From the NCBI RefSeq assembly GCF_030817495.1, contig NZ_JAUSZK010000001.1, positions 6,162,001-6,226,000 of the forward strand: a DNA stretch of 64,000 nucleotides. The letters run 5' to 3'. The notes under the pieces are model-generated. The model saw nothing but the letters and a program-made list of their open reading frames with translations, was not told where the DNA came from and made no database searches. Source of the DNA: Streptomyces sp. V3I7. GTDB lineage: Bacteria > Actinomycetota > Actinomycetes > Streptomycetales > Streptomycetaceae. Both the position numbers and the translations under genes were made by a program. This document shows positions 50,558 to 58,140 of the stretch, in pieces. Numbering within the stretch: position 1 is the stretch's first letter; each line of letters starts with the position of its first letter.

Positions 50558-51792
50558 ACGACCAGTCCGTCGAGGCCCCTTCAGGGTGCCCGGTCGCCCA
50601 CGGCGCCGGCATCACGCGGCTGTACGGCCCCGAGTCGGAGACCGACCCGCACGGCATCTACGAACGGCTGCGCAAGCGGTACGGCACCGTCGCCCCCATC
50701 TTGCTGGAGGGCGACGTCCCCGCCTGGCTGGTGCTCGGCTACCGCGAGGTCCGCCGGGTCCTGGACAACCCGCTCCAGTTCAGCCGGGACTCACGGATCT
50801 GGCGGGACTGGACGGACGGGCGGATCGAGGAAACCTCCCCGCTCGTGCAGATGCTCGGCTGGCGTCCCGACTGCGTCTCCCAGGACGGCGAGCCGCACCG
50901 CAGGCTGCGCACCGCGGTCACCGACAACCTCCACGCGGTGACCGGGCGCGGCATCCGGCGCCACATCACGCACTTCGCCAACAAGCAGATCGACGCCTTC
51001 GCCGACGCCGGCCGCGCCGACCTGGTCACGGACTTCGCCGAGTATCTGCCGATGCTCGTCCTCACCCGGGTCTTCGGGCTCGCGGAGAGCGAGGGGCGCA
51101 GCCTCGCCGAGTCCAGCAACCTGCTGATGAAGGGCGGCGCGGACGCCCTGGCGCACAACGAGCGGATCATGCGGACGCTCGGTGAACTGGCGGAGCGCAA
51201 GCGCACGGAGCCGGGCTCCGACTTCGCCTCCGGCCTCATCGACCACCACGCGGGCCTCGACGAGGACGAACTCGTCAACCACCTGCGTCTGGTGCTCATC
51301 ACCGCCCACTCGATGACCAGCAACCTGCTGGCCCGAGCGCTGCAGTCGATCCTCACCGACCCCGCCCGGCGCTCCGGGCTGGTGAGCGGTCAGCTGAACA
51401 TGTCCACCGTGGTGGAGGAGGTGATGTGGAACACCCCGCCGCTCGCCGTGCTGCCGGGCCGTTTCGCCACCTCCGACCTCGAACTCGGCGGCTGTGCGAT
51501 CAAGGAGGGCGATCTGCTGGTCCTCGGCCTCGCGGCCGGCAACACCGACCCGCAGATCCGCCCGGACACCGATGTCTCGGTCGCCGGCAACCAGTCCCAT
51601 CTGGCGTTCAGCGCCGGGCCGCACGAGTGCCCGGGGCAGAACCTGGGCCAGGCCATCATCGAGACGGCCGTCGACGTCCTGCTGCACCGGCTTCCGGACC
51701 TGCGGCTGGCCGTTCCCGCGGAGGAGCTCACCTCCACGGCCACCACCTGGGAGTTCCGACTGGACAGCCTGCCGGTCGAGTTCGCCGTCTGA
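50554..51792 (+). CDS. cvnE: Conservon cytochrome P450 with degenerate ExxR motif
   Basis: The 412-residue P450 has the heme loop FSAGPHECPGQNLGQAI (Cys359), but its other signatures are unusual. The K-helix reads VEEVMWNTPP, so the invariant ExxR is E289-V-M-W292, as in the CYP157 family, and the I-helix reads ITAHSMTSNLL instead of AGHETT. The protein may bind heme but lack normal oxygen activation, or use a different mechanism. It overlaps the CvnD stop with ATGA, so it is part of the conservon transcript. A sesquiterpene cyclase gene is convergent 79 bp downstream. Confidence 0.93.
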   Translation: MNDQSVEAPSGCPVAHGAGITRLYGPESETDPHGIYERLRKRYGTVAPILLEGDVPAWLVLGYREVRRVLDNPLQFSRDSRIWRDWTDGRIEETSPLVQMLGWRPDCVSQDGEPHRRLRTAVTDNLHAVTGRGIRRHITHFANKQIDAFADAGRADLVTDFAEYLPMLVLTRVFGLAESEGRSLAESSNLLMKGGADALAHNERIMRTLGELAERKRTEPGSDFASGLIDHHAGLDEDELVNHLRLVLITAHSMTSNLLARALQSILTDPARRSGLVSGQLNMSTVVEEVMWNTPPLAVLPGRFATSDLELGGCAIKEGDLLVLGLAAGNTDPQIRPDTDVSVAGNQSHLAFSAGPHECPGQNLGQAIIETAVDVLLHRLPDLRLAVPAEELTSTATTWEFRLDSLPVEFAV

Positions 51793-51823
51793 GCCGTGGC
51801 GCGCTCCGGCCTTGGGCCGGGAA

Positions 51824-51864
51824 CGCCGAGGGCCGCCGTCCGATCCGGACGGCGGCCCTCGGCG
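51824..51864. terminator. 19-bp-stem terminator between the conservon and terpene cyclase genes
   Basis: CGCCGAGGGCCGCCGTCCG (51824-51842) and CGGACGGCGGCCCTCGGCG (51846-51864) pair perfectly over 19 bp around a 3-nt loop. It lies between the stops of two convergent genes and so probably terminates both. No U-tract is present. Confidence 0.88.
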
Positions 51865-51871
51865 TGTGTCG

Positions 51872-52903
51872 TCACACCGCCAGCAGGTCGTCCACCGAGC
51901 CCCGGCCGGCCAGTTCGGCGGAGGCCGCCGGACCCTCCTTGGCCGCCGCGTAGCGGCCGGTGATCAGCGCCCACTCGTAGTTGCCGTTGATCCAGTGCTG
52001 GATGGCCTCCACGCCCATCCGCACCCCGGCGCGCTCGTCCTGGTCCAGCCCGAGTTCGTCACACATCTGCGGGATGCGCGCCTGAAGTTCGACGTACTCG
52101 TCCAGGCACGCTTGCGTCATCCGGTTCGCCTCGTCGATGGCGTCCTGCCAGGAACCGGCCCGCTCCCGCTGGAGCACGCAGATCAGGTTGTGGCCGTCGC
52201 CCCGGCGCAGCTCGCGCTCGAAGGAGTGGATGTCGTTCATGAACCCGATGGTGTCCGCGGCCAGATCACGCATCCGCTCCATCAGCGGGTGCGCCATCGC
52301 CTGCGGGGGCACCTCGAAGCGGCGGCTGCGCTCGCCCGCGTCGATGCTGTGGTGGATGCCGACCGTACGGCGGCGGAAGAGCGCGTACTCGTCGATCCCG
52401 AGCGTGCCGGCCAGGCCGCGGGCCGCCAGGTCGACCTCCTCGCAGTGCGCCACCAGGAACCGGCCCCAGGAGGCCGCGAAGCGCGTCTGCCAGGTCAGGG
52501 ACATGCCCTCCGCGAGCTGCCCCCAGACCTCCGCCCACGCCAGGGTGATCGGGCACACCACCCGGGGACGGCTGCCCGCCGGGCGCAGCGGCGTGACGAT
52601 GAGCTCGCGCGCGACCTCGGCTATCTTGTCGGCTCGGTCCGGCTGGTTGGCGTCGAACTGGTCGTCGAAGAGGAACGCCAGGGAGAACCAGTTCATCAGG
52701 ACGACCAGGTCGTCCGCGGAAGCGTGCGGATAGGTGCGCGCGGCGGCCTGCGGCAGGTCCCAGGACTGGTACTCCTCGAACCCGGCCTGGCTGCGCACCA
52801 GGCCCATGTCCCAGATCCAGCGCAGATGGCGCGCGCGGGCGTACTCCAGGTGCTGGCTGACGGGGGTGTCGAAGGGCAGGTCGAACCTGACGTCCTGAGG
52901 CAT
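51872..52903 (-). CDS. Class I sesquiterpene cyclase
   Basis: The 343-residue terpene synthase has the metal-binding DDxxD as D80-D81-Q-F-D84 (FLFDDQFDAN) and the NSE triad as N223-x3-S227-x3-E231 (NDIHSFERE). A C-terminal RY pair is in ITGRYAAAKE. It would cyclise farnesyl diphosphate to a volatile sesquiterpene. From memory the overall sequence resembles the 7-epi-alpha-eudesmol synthase group of Streptomyces (N-terminus MPQDVRFDLPFDTPVS), but the product cannot be read from sequence alone. It starts at ATG 52903 behind GAAAGGACACAC. It is convergent with the conservon P450, which may oxidise its product. Confidence 0.93.
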   Translation of the reverse strand: MPQDVRFDLPFDTPVSQHLEYARARHLRWIWDMGLVRSQAGFEEYQSWDLPQAAARTYPHASADDLVVLMNWFSLAFLFDDQFDANQPDRADKIAEVARELIVTPLRPAGSRPRVVCPITLAWAEVWGQLAEGMSLTWQTRFAASWGRFLVAHCEEVDLAARGLAGTLGIDEYALFRRRTVGIHHSIDAGERSRRFEVPPQAMAHPLMERMRDLAADTIGFMNDIHSFERELRRGDGHNLICVLQRERAGSWQDAIDEANRMTQACLDEYVELQARIPQMCDELGLDQDERAGVRMGVEAIQHWINGNYEWALITGRYAAAKEGPAASAELAGRGSVDDLLAV

Positions 52904-53268
52904 GTGTGTCCTTTCGGGAGACGGAACGCAGAGTCCCCCCGCCCCTGCGTCCGGGCGGCGGTGCGACCGCGCGCACTCGAACTGCGTCTCCTGGTCCGAA
53001 CATTGGACCGAGGAGCGCTACGAGAACTGCCCAGCCCCTAAATGATCTACACCGCGAACAGTCGTGACGTGGGTTACTGACGATGCCTCAGGTGTCTCGT
53101 ACACTCCCTCGCTTCCCGCGGGCTGCGAGCCGCGGGAAGCGGGCACAAAAAAGGGCCCCGCCGCGACGGGGGAACGCGGCGGGGCCTGACGCACGGGTGC
53201 CCGTGCCGGAGGCGGTTCATGCCTCCCTGGAGCAGTTGTTTCTGAAACGCGGTGACCCCCGGCCGGTT
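52904..53268. other. Promoter gap with two hairpins
   Basis: The 365-bp gap upstream of the terpene cyclase holds no gene that I can support. It contains a hairpin GCTTCCCGCGG...CCGCGGGAAGC (53111-53140) and the terminator of the downstream minus-strand reductase gene (53147-53186). The terpene cyclase promoter must lie in the left part, about 52904-53080. Confidence 0.6.
53147..53186 (-). terminator. Intrinsic terminator of the deazaflavin reductase gene
   Basis: Read on the minus strand, GGCCCCGCCGCG...CGCGGCGGGGCC forms a 12-bp stem (arms at 53175-53186 and 53154-53165) followed directly by C and six T residues. This is a rare classical rho-independent terminator in this GC-rich DNA. It lies 83 bp after the stop of the reductase gene. 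Confidence 0.85.
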
Positions 53269-53718
53269 TCAGCTTCCGTCGGCCGGTTCGAGGACGAAGA
53301 CCGGGATCTCCCGGGCGGTCTTCTTCTGGTAGTCGGCGTACGGCGGGTAGGCGGCGACGGCCCGGTCCCACCACTCGTCCTTCTCCGGGCCGGCGATCTC
53401 ACGGGCCGTCATGTCGCGCTTGACCGGGCCGTCCTGGAGTTCGAGGCGGGGGTCGGCCTTGAGGTTGTGGTACCAGACCGGGTGCTGGGGCGCCCCGCCG
53501 AGCGAGGCGACCGCGGCGTACCGCCCGTCGTGCTCCACCCGCATCACCGGGGTCTTGCGGAGCTTGCCGCTCTTGGCGCCCCGGGTCGTCATCAGGACGA
53601 CGGGCATCCCCGTGTCCCGCAGTGTCGTGCCCTGCTTGCCGCCGGAGCTCTCGTACAACTCGACCTGCTCGCGCACCCAGTCGGTCGGGCTGGGCTCGTA
53701 CTCGCCCTCAAGAGGCAT
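53269..53718 (-). CDS. Nitroreductase/deazaflavin-dependent (DDN-like) oxidoreductase
   Basis: The 149-residue protein has the F420-binding split-barrel signature [20 protein letters not shown], then [20 protein letters not shown] and [17 protein letters not shown] [16 protein letters not shown]. It is in the FDOR-A (DDN) group that uses reduced coenzyme F420 to reduce quinones, nitro compounds or other substrates at the membrane. The ATG at 53718 follows GAGGGGACGACCACC; the longer frame is not supported. It is transcribed alone and ends in a good terminator. Confidence 0.92.
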   Translation of the reverse strand: MPLEGEYEPSPTDWVREQVELYESSGGKQGTTLRDTGMPVVLMTTRGAKSGKLRKTPVMRVEHDGRYAAVASLGGAPQHPVWYHNLKADPRLELQDGPVKRDMTAREIAGPEKDEWWDRAVAAYPPYADYQKKTAREIPVFVLEPADGS

Positions 53719-53840
53719 GGTGGTCGTCCCCTCGTCGGAACCACGGATGAACTGACACCGCGATTGTGAACTGACACCGCGATTGAAACACCGGCGGCCG
53801 CGTGTTTCATCCATACCCGTGTTTCATCCGTACCGCGCCG

Positions 53841-54476
53841 TCACAGGGGTGCCTGCGCCATCCGGACGGCCAGGGCCAGGATCACGCCACTCGACAGCAA
53901 CGCCGTCGTGAGCCGTCCGCGCCGCCCGGTCAGCGCCCGGCCGAGCAGGGCGCCGCCACCGGCCAGGAACAGCTGCCAGCTCGCCGAGGCCGTGAACGCG
54001 GCGAGGACGAACACGCCCTGCTCCAGGGGGAGGGGGGCGTGGGCGGCACGCGTGCCGAGCACCAGCGCGGCGAAGTAGATCACGGTGGTGGGGTTGAGGA
54101 GGGTCAGCCCCAGGAGGCCGAGATACGCCCGCAAGGGGCTCGGAACCGGCCGCTTGGGACCGGCGTCGGCCAGCCGTTGCTCGTGATACCCGCGCAAGGC
54201 GGTGACCGCGCCCCGTACCGCCAGTGCGGCCAGGGCGAGGGCCGAGGCCCAGCGCAGCGGGGTGAGTGCCGGCCGCAGCGTCGCCGCGAGGGCGGAGCCG
54301 CCGGCCGTGGCCAGCAGGGCGTACAGGCCGTCGGCGCTGGCGACGCCGAGCGCGGCGCAGGCGCCGGTCCTGAGCGACGTACGCGCGGTGAGCGAGACCA
54401 GATAGGTCGCGACCGCGCCGACGGGCACCGCGATGCCGTAGCCGGCGACCAGGCCGGCGACGAGCGCGCCCGTCAC
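53841..54476 (-). CDS. LysE-family exporter
   Basis: The 211-residue membrane protein has six hydrophobic segments, the N-terminal VAGYGIAVPVGAVATYL (a LysE PxGP-like region) and GLTLLNPTTVIYFAALVLG, the motif of LysE/RhtB amino-acid exporters. It would export an amino acid or related metabolite. The GTG at 54476 is chosen because membrane character begins there, but no good SD precedes it; an upstream start is possible. It is divergent from the CYP105-like operon. Confidence 0.85.
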   Translation of the reverse strand: MTGALVAGLVAGYGIAVPVGAVATYLVSLTARTSLRTGACAALGVASADGLYALLATAGGSALAATLRPALTPLRWASALALAALAVRGAVTALRGYHEQRLADAGPKRPVPSPLRAYLGLLGLTLLNPTTVIYFAALVLGTRAAHAPLPLEQGVFVLAAFTASASWQLFLAGGGALLGRALTGRRGRLTTALLSSGVILALAVRMAQAPL

Positions 54477-54730
54477 GAGCGCGCGGAATCGGGCCTCCGG
54501 GGGCGGCAGGGCTGCTGCTGGACCCGCGCCGGACGGACGGCGGCGGGGGTCGGCGGCAGGTACGCTGCAATCGAGGTCATGCGCCGAATCGTGCGGTGCG
54601 CGGCCGGGCTCAGGCAACCGAATATCTCCGGCACCGGACCCGCACACCGGCGCGCCGCTCGCACCCGGGCGCACCGCGAGGTCCGGCCGGATACCGTGCC
54701 ACCGATCTGGCCGAACTTGTCGTCGCCCCT

Positions 54731-54751
54731 TTAGGTGCCTGGGGCATCTAA
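54731..54751. promoter_or_regulatory. Imperfect palindrome in the LysE/CYP105 promoter region
   Basis: TTAGGTGCC (54731-54739), a TGG spacer and GGCATCTAA (54743-54751) form an inverted repeat with one mismatch. Its TTAGG...CTAA ends recall iron-box halves, but the spacing and centre differ. It lies 87 bp upstream of the P450 start, just before the repeat array. Confidence 0.4.
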
Positions 54752-54755
54752 TGAT

Positions 54756-54810
54756 GATCGGTACGACGAAAGATCGGTACGACGAAAGATCGGCCCGACC
54801 GAGATCGGCA
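54756..54810. repeat. Four 16-bp direct repeats in the CYP105-like gene leader
   Basis: GATCGGTACGACGAAA occurs exactly at 54756-54771 and 54772-54787. Degenerate copies (GATCGGCCCGACC and GATCGGCACGAAC) follow in phase up to about 54815. The array lies between the palindrome and the start of the P450 gene (54838). A 16-bp period is near 1.5 helical turns. It may be a cooperative operator or a leader element. Confidence 0.75.
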
Positions 54811-54837
54811 CGAACCCCCTCGTCTGCGAGGCCTTCC

Positions 54838-56088
54838 ATGACGGAACTGACCGAACCGATGGAACCCACGGAACCGGACGACCCGGCGGGTGCGGGGCAA
54901 CCCGTCGCCTTCCCGCAGGACCGCAGTTGCCCCTACCACCCGCCCACCGCCTACGACCCGCTGCGCGAACGGCGCCCGCTGGGCCGCGTCACCCTCTTCG
55001 ACGGCCGCACGGCCTGGCTGGTCACCGGCCACGCCACCGCCCGCAGCCTGCTGTCCGACCAGCGGCTGTCCAGCGACCGCACCCACCCCGACTTTCCCAT
55101 GCCGACGGAGCGCTTCGCCGAGATCCGCCGCGACCGCCGCGCCGCCCTCCTGGGCGTCGACGACCCCGAGCACCGCGCCCAGCGCAAGATGATGATCCCG
55201 TCCTTCACGCTCAAGCGCGCCGCCGAACTGCGGCCCGCGATCCAGCGGATCGTCGACGAGCAGCTCGACGCGATGATCACCGAGGGCGCGCCCGCCGAGC
55301 TGGTGAGCGCCTTCGCGCTGCCCGTGCCCTCCATGGTGATCTGCGCCCTGCTCGGCGTCCCGTACGCCGACCACCACTTCTTCGAGGAGCAGTCGCGCCG
55401 GCTGCTGCGCGGGCCGACGGCCGCCGACACCCGGGACGCGCGCGACCGGCTGGAGGCGTATCTGGGCGACCTGATCGACCGCAAGAGCGCACTGCCCGAG
55501 CCCGGTGACGGCATCCTCGACGACCTCGTCCACCACCAGCTGCGCGACGGCTCGCTGGACCGGCCGGAGCTCATCGCCCTGGCGATCATCCTGCTCGTCG
55601 CGGGCCACGAGACGACGGCCAACATGATCTCGCTGGGCACCTTCACGCTGCTCCAGCACCCGGAACGGCTCGCCGAACTGCGCGCAAACCCCGACCTGAT
55701 GCCCGCCGCCGTCGAGGAACTGATGCGGATGCTGTCCATCGCGGACGGCATGCTGCGCCTGGCAACCGAGGACATCGAGATCGACGGCACCACCATCCGG
55801 GCCGGCGACGGGGTGATCTTCTCGACGTCGGTGATCAACCGCGACGACGCGGTCTATCCCGACCCCGATGTCCTCGACTGGCACCGCTCGGCCCGCCACC
55901 ACGTCGGCTTCGGCTTCGGCATCCACCAGTGCCTGGGCCAGAACCTGGCCCGCGCCGAGATGGAGATCGCCCTGCGGACCCTGATCGAGCGGCTGCCCGG
56001 ACTGCGTCTGGCGGCCCCGCCAAAGGAGATCCCCTTCAAACCCGGCGACACGATCCAGGGGATGCTGGAACTTCCCGTGACCTGGTAA
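54838..56088 (+). CDS. Cytochrome P450, CYP105-like
   Basis: The 416-residue P450 has the I-helix motif LLVAGHETTANMISL, ExxR as ELMR in VEELMRMLSIADG, and the heme loop FGFGIHQCLGQNLARAEMEI. The ferredoxin gene follows 12 bases after the stop, typical of CYP105 systems in Streptomyces, which act as class I P450s on xenobiotics or natural products. ATG 54838 is chosen as the normal N-terminus; the frame is open upstream from 54751, but the upstream part is the repeat array. The promoter has 16-bp repeats and a palindrome. Confidence 0.94.
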   Translation: MTELTEPMEPTEPDDPAGAGQPVAFPQDRSCPYHPPTAYDPLRERRPLGRVTLFDGRTAWLVTGHATARSLLSDQRLSSDRTHPDFPMPTERFAEIRRDRRAALLGVDDPEHRAQRKMMIPSFTLKRAAELRPAIQRIVDEQLDAMITEGAPAELVSAFALPVPSMVICALLGVPYADHHFFEEQSRRLLRGPTAADTRDARDRLEAYLGDLIDRKSALPEPGDGILDDLVHHQLRDGSLDRPELIALAIILLVAGHETTANMISLGTFTLLQHPERLAELRANPDLMPAAVEELMRMLSIADGMLRLATEDIEIDGTTIRAGDGVIFSTSVINRDDAVYPDPDVLDWHRSARHHVGFGFGIHQCLGQNLARAEMEIALRTLIERLPGLRLAAPPKEIPFKPGDTIQGMLELPVTW

Positions 56089-56100
56089 GAGGCTTCTGTC

Positions 56101-56310
56101 ATGCACCTCGACATCCACATCGACAAGGACCGCTGCATCGGCGCGGGCCAGTGCGCGATGGCCGCGCCGCGCGTCTTCACCCAGGACGACGACGGCTACA
56201 GCATGGTGATCCCCGGCGCCGAGAAGGACGCCGCCGACGACCCGATGGTCCGCGAGGCGGCCCGGGCCTGCCCCGTCAGCGCCATCACCGTGGCCGAGGT
56301 CGTCGGCTGA
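56101..56310 (+). CDS. [3Fe-4S]-type ferredoxin
   Basis: The 69-residue ferredoxin has CIGAGQC near residue 13 and ACPVSAI near residue 57. This gives three cluster cysteines with a Gly/Ala at the fourth position, the pattern of Streptomyces Fdx-type [3Fe-4S] ferredoxins that donate electrons to P450s. It lies 12 bases behind the CYP105-like gene and is its probable redox partner. A ferredoxin reductase gene is not nearby, so it must be supplied from elsewhere. Confidence 0.95.
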   Translation: MHLDIHIDKDRCIGAGQCAMAAPRVFTQDDDGYSMVIPGAEKDAADDPMVREAARACPVSAITVAEVVG

Positions 56311-56353
56311 CGGCGGCCGGGAGCGGCGCCTGAGCGCCTGAACGGGACATCCG

Positions 56354-56396
56354 ACGTGCGTTCTCCTACGGTGGCAGCCACCGGGAGAACGCACGT
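56354..56396. terminator. Hairpin after the ferredoxin gene
   Basis: ACGTGCGTTCTCC (56354-56366) pairs with GGAGAACGCACGT (56384-56396) over 13 bp. An inner GGTGG/CCACC pairing brings the total to an extended stem-loop. It lies 44 bp after the ferredoxin stop and probably ends the P450-ferredoxin transcript. Confidence 0.75.
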
Positions 56397-56410
56397 TCCC
56401 CGGACCGCCG

Positions 56411-56450
56411 CGCGTGGAGTGCGATCGTCCGCGCGCGGAGTCCGATCGTC
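56411..56450. repeat. 19-bp direct repeat upstream of the NTF2-like gene
   Basis: CGCGTGGAGTGCGATCGTC (56411-56429) and CGCGCGGAGTCCGATCGTC (56432-56450) differ at two positions and start 21 bp apart, two helical turns. They lie immediately before the SD (GAGGAGGAG) of the 56463 gene. A regulatory operator is possible. Confidence 0.6.
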
Positions 56451-56462
56451 GAGGAGGAGACC

Positions 56463-56924
56463 ATGACCGCCGACCGCCCGCCCCTGCCGCCCTTCACCCG
56501 CGAGACCGCCGCGCAGAAGGTCCAGGCGGCCGAGGACGCCTGGAACACCCGCGACCCGCACAAGGTCGCGCAGGCCTACTCGCAGGACTCGGTCTGGCGC
56601 AACCGCGACACCTTCGTCACCGGCCGCGACGGGATCGAGAAGTTCCTCGCCGCCAAGTGGGCGCGCGAAGAGGAGTACGCCCTGCGCAAGGACCTGTGGT
56701 CCTTCGACGGCGACCGCATCGCGGTGCGCTTCCAGTACGAGTCCAAGGACGCCGACGGGCAGTGGTGGCGGTCGTACGGCAACGAGCTCTGGGAGTTCGA
56801 CGAGCACGGGCTGATGGCCCGGCGCGAGGCCAGCATCAACGACGTACCGATCGAGGAGAAGGACCGCAGGATCTTCGGCCCGCGTCCCGATTCCGAGCGG
56901 GGACAGACCTTCCCGTTGCGGTAG
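56463..56924 (+). CDS. NTF2-like protein (DUF1348)
   Basis: The 153-residue protein is of the nuclear transport factor 2-like fold: [80 protein letters not shown]. The DUF1348 family is widespread with no known function; some members act as small hydratases or isomerases. The ATG at 56463 has GAGGAGGAGACC in front. Its last 89 bases overlap the end of the convergent lipoprotein gene. Confidence 0.9.
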   Translation: MTADRPPLPPFTRETAAQKVQAAEDAWNTRDPHKVAQAYSQDSVWRNRDTFVTGRDGIEKFLAAKWAREEEYALRKDLWSFDGDRIAVRFQYESKDADGQWWRSYGNELWEFDEHGLMARREASINDVPIEEKDRRIFGPRPDSERGQTFPLR

Positions 56925-57816
56925 CGCCGTGTGCCTGCGGCCTCAACCCCGTCTCACGTATGTATCCCGGGTTCCCCGGCGTGGAGAGGGCGACGTCGCG
57001 GCGGACGATGCCCAGGCGGTCGCCGAAGCCCGCGAGGGCCTTGCGCAGGCCGTCGGCCGAGTACTCGACGACGAGGACACGGTCGTCGAAGGCGTCGGCG
57101 TACGCCCCGCACTCGTCGAACTCCGCGCACTCCTCGGCCACCGCGAAGTCCAGGCCGGTGCGCGCCCGTTTCCCGGCCAGCTCCGGGGTGTTCTTCTGCG
57201 CTGTCGCCAGGTGCCGGGTGTGCGCGTGCCGGGAGAGCAGGGTGACGAACGCGGTCGCGTCGGTGGCGGTCAGCAGGTGCCGGGAGCGGGTGTAGCTGTC
57301 GTAGTTGTCCGGCTCGACGGCGTCGAAGCCACGGTCGGCGCAGCCGTCGATCCAGCCGTTGACGCGCTCGGCCACGCGCTCGCGCTTGGCCGGGGTGCCG
57401 ATGTCGAGCAGGGCCTCACCCCAGTCCTCGTCGACGACGACCTTGCCGTGCGCGTCGCGCAGCAGCAGGTCGGCGGGCCAGGCGCCGCTCTCCTGCGGCT
57501 GCGCCTGGAAGGCGTTGACGTAGCAGATGTTGTACAGCCCGGACGCCGGGGACGCCGTACGGTCACGGCCGACGACTCGGACTCCCGAGGGCGGGGGATA
57601 GGCGCCGCCGAGCTGGTAATCCCAGTCGGCGTGACGGGGCGGCAGCCGGACCTCGGTGGCGGTGCGGACGGGCTCGGGCTTCGGGGAGGTTGGCTCGCCA
57701 GGGGTGTCGCATCCCGTGAGCAGCGCGGTGGCGAGGACGAGCGCGACGAGGCTGCCTGTCCATGCAGGTCGCACCCGCCGATTGGCCGTTTTCTTCCGCA
57801 CCCCGTCCACGCTCAT
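56836..57816 (-). CDS. GH114-type (endo-alpha-1,4-polygalactosaminidase-like) lipoprotein
   Basis: The 326-residue protein starts at ATG 57816 (GCGGGGGG before it). It has a lipoprotein signal ([16 protein letters not shown], Cys35 region) and a TIM-barrel glycoside hydrolase of family GH114: [61 protein letters not shown] and [13 protein letters not shown]. The catalytic Asp and Glu are in VEPDN and EEC. It probably cleaves galactosaminogalactan-like polymers outside the cell. The C-terminus beyond [10 protein letters not shown] is unusually long and basic and overlaps the convergent gene, suggesting a lost stop or a late frameshift. Confidence 0.85.
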   Translation of the reverse strand: MSVDGVRKKTANRRVRPAWTGSLVALVLATALLTGCDTPGEPTSPKPEPVRTATEVRLPPRHADWDYQLGGAYPPPSGVRVVGRDRTASPASGLYNICYVNAFQAQPQESGAWPADLLLRDAHGKVVVDEDWGEALLDIGTPAKRERVAERVNGWIDGCADRGFDAVEPDNYDSYTRSRHLLTATDATAFVTLLSRHAHTRHLATAQKNTPELAGKRARTGLDFAVAEECAEFDECGAYADAFDDRVLVVEYSADGLRKALAGFGDRLGIVRRDVALSTPGNPGYIRETGLRPQAHGATATGRSVPARNRDAGRRSCGPSPRSVRR

Positions 57817-58140
57817 CCCCCCGCAGTGACGAACCCCCGAACCCCTCACCACACTCAACGATCCGATCCCGCCAAGGTCACGCATTCGGCCGACGAACTT
57901 CCGTTCGAGGCCCGTCGGCCTCCTTGGCGAACTCGGCACGGGCGGCGGCGGGGACCTATTTCCGGCGGCCCGCTGGAACTGACCTGGGCCCTGCTGGTGG
58001 GGCTCGCCCGCGGCATCGCCCAGGAGAACGACGCCCTTTGCACCGGCGGGCCTTGGCCGCTCACCGCTCGCGCCGCCGCCAGGCCGTACGCTCCTGGGTC
58101 AACCGACCGGCAACCGACCCCGAAGGCAGGAGCAGCAACG
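57817..58140. other. Gap upstream of the aldo/keto reductase gene
   Basis: No gene is supported. A plus-strand frame with partly coding-like codons (LELTWALLVGLARGIAQEN) lies at about 57975-58030 but has no start or SD. The gap separates the divergent lipoprotein and reductase genes and should hold both promoters. Confidence 0.4.

Larger units (their letters stand above)
54477..54837. other. Divergent promoter region with direct repeats
   Basis: The 360-bp gap between LysE and P450 genes contains an imperfect palindrome and an array of 16-bp direct repeats (see next features). No gene is supported here. Two regulators are expected to bind, but no regulator gene is adjacent. Confidence 0.6.

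Noticed and set aside
53719..53814. Longer start for the DDN-like reductase
   Set aside because: The additional residues include a repeat (ACTGACACCGCGATTG twice in the DNA) and no conserved sequence; ATG 53718 has an SD.
57900..58140. Possible small gene upstream of the aldo/keto reductase
   Set aside because: Only a short coding-like stretch without a start codon, SD or recognisable domain.
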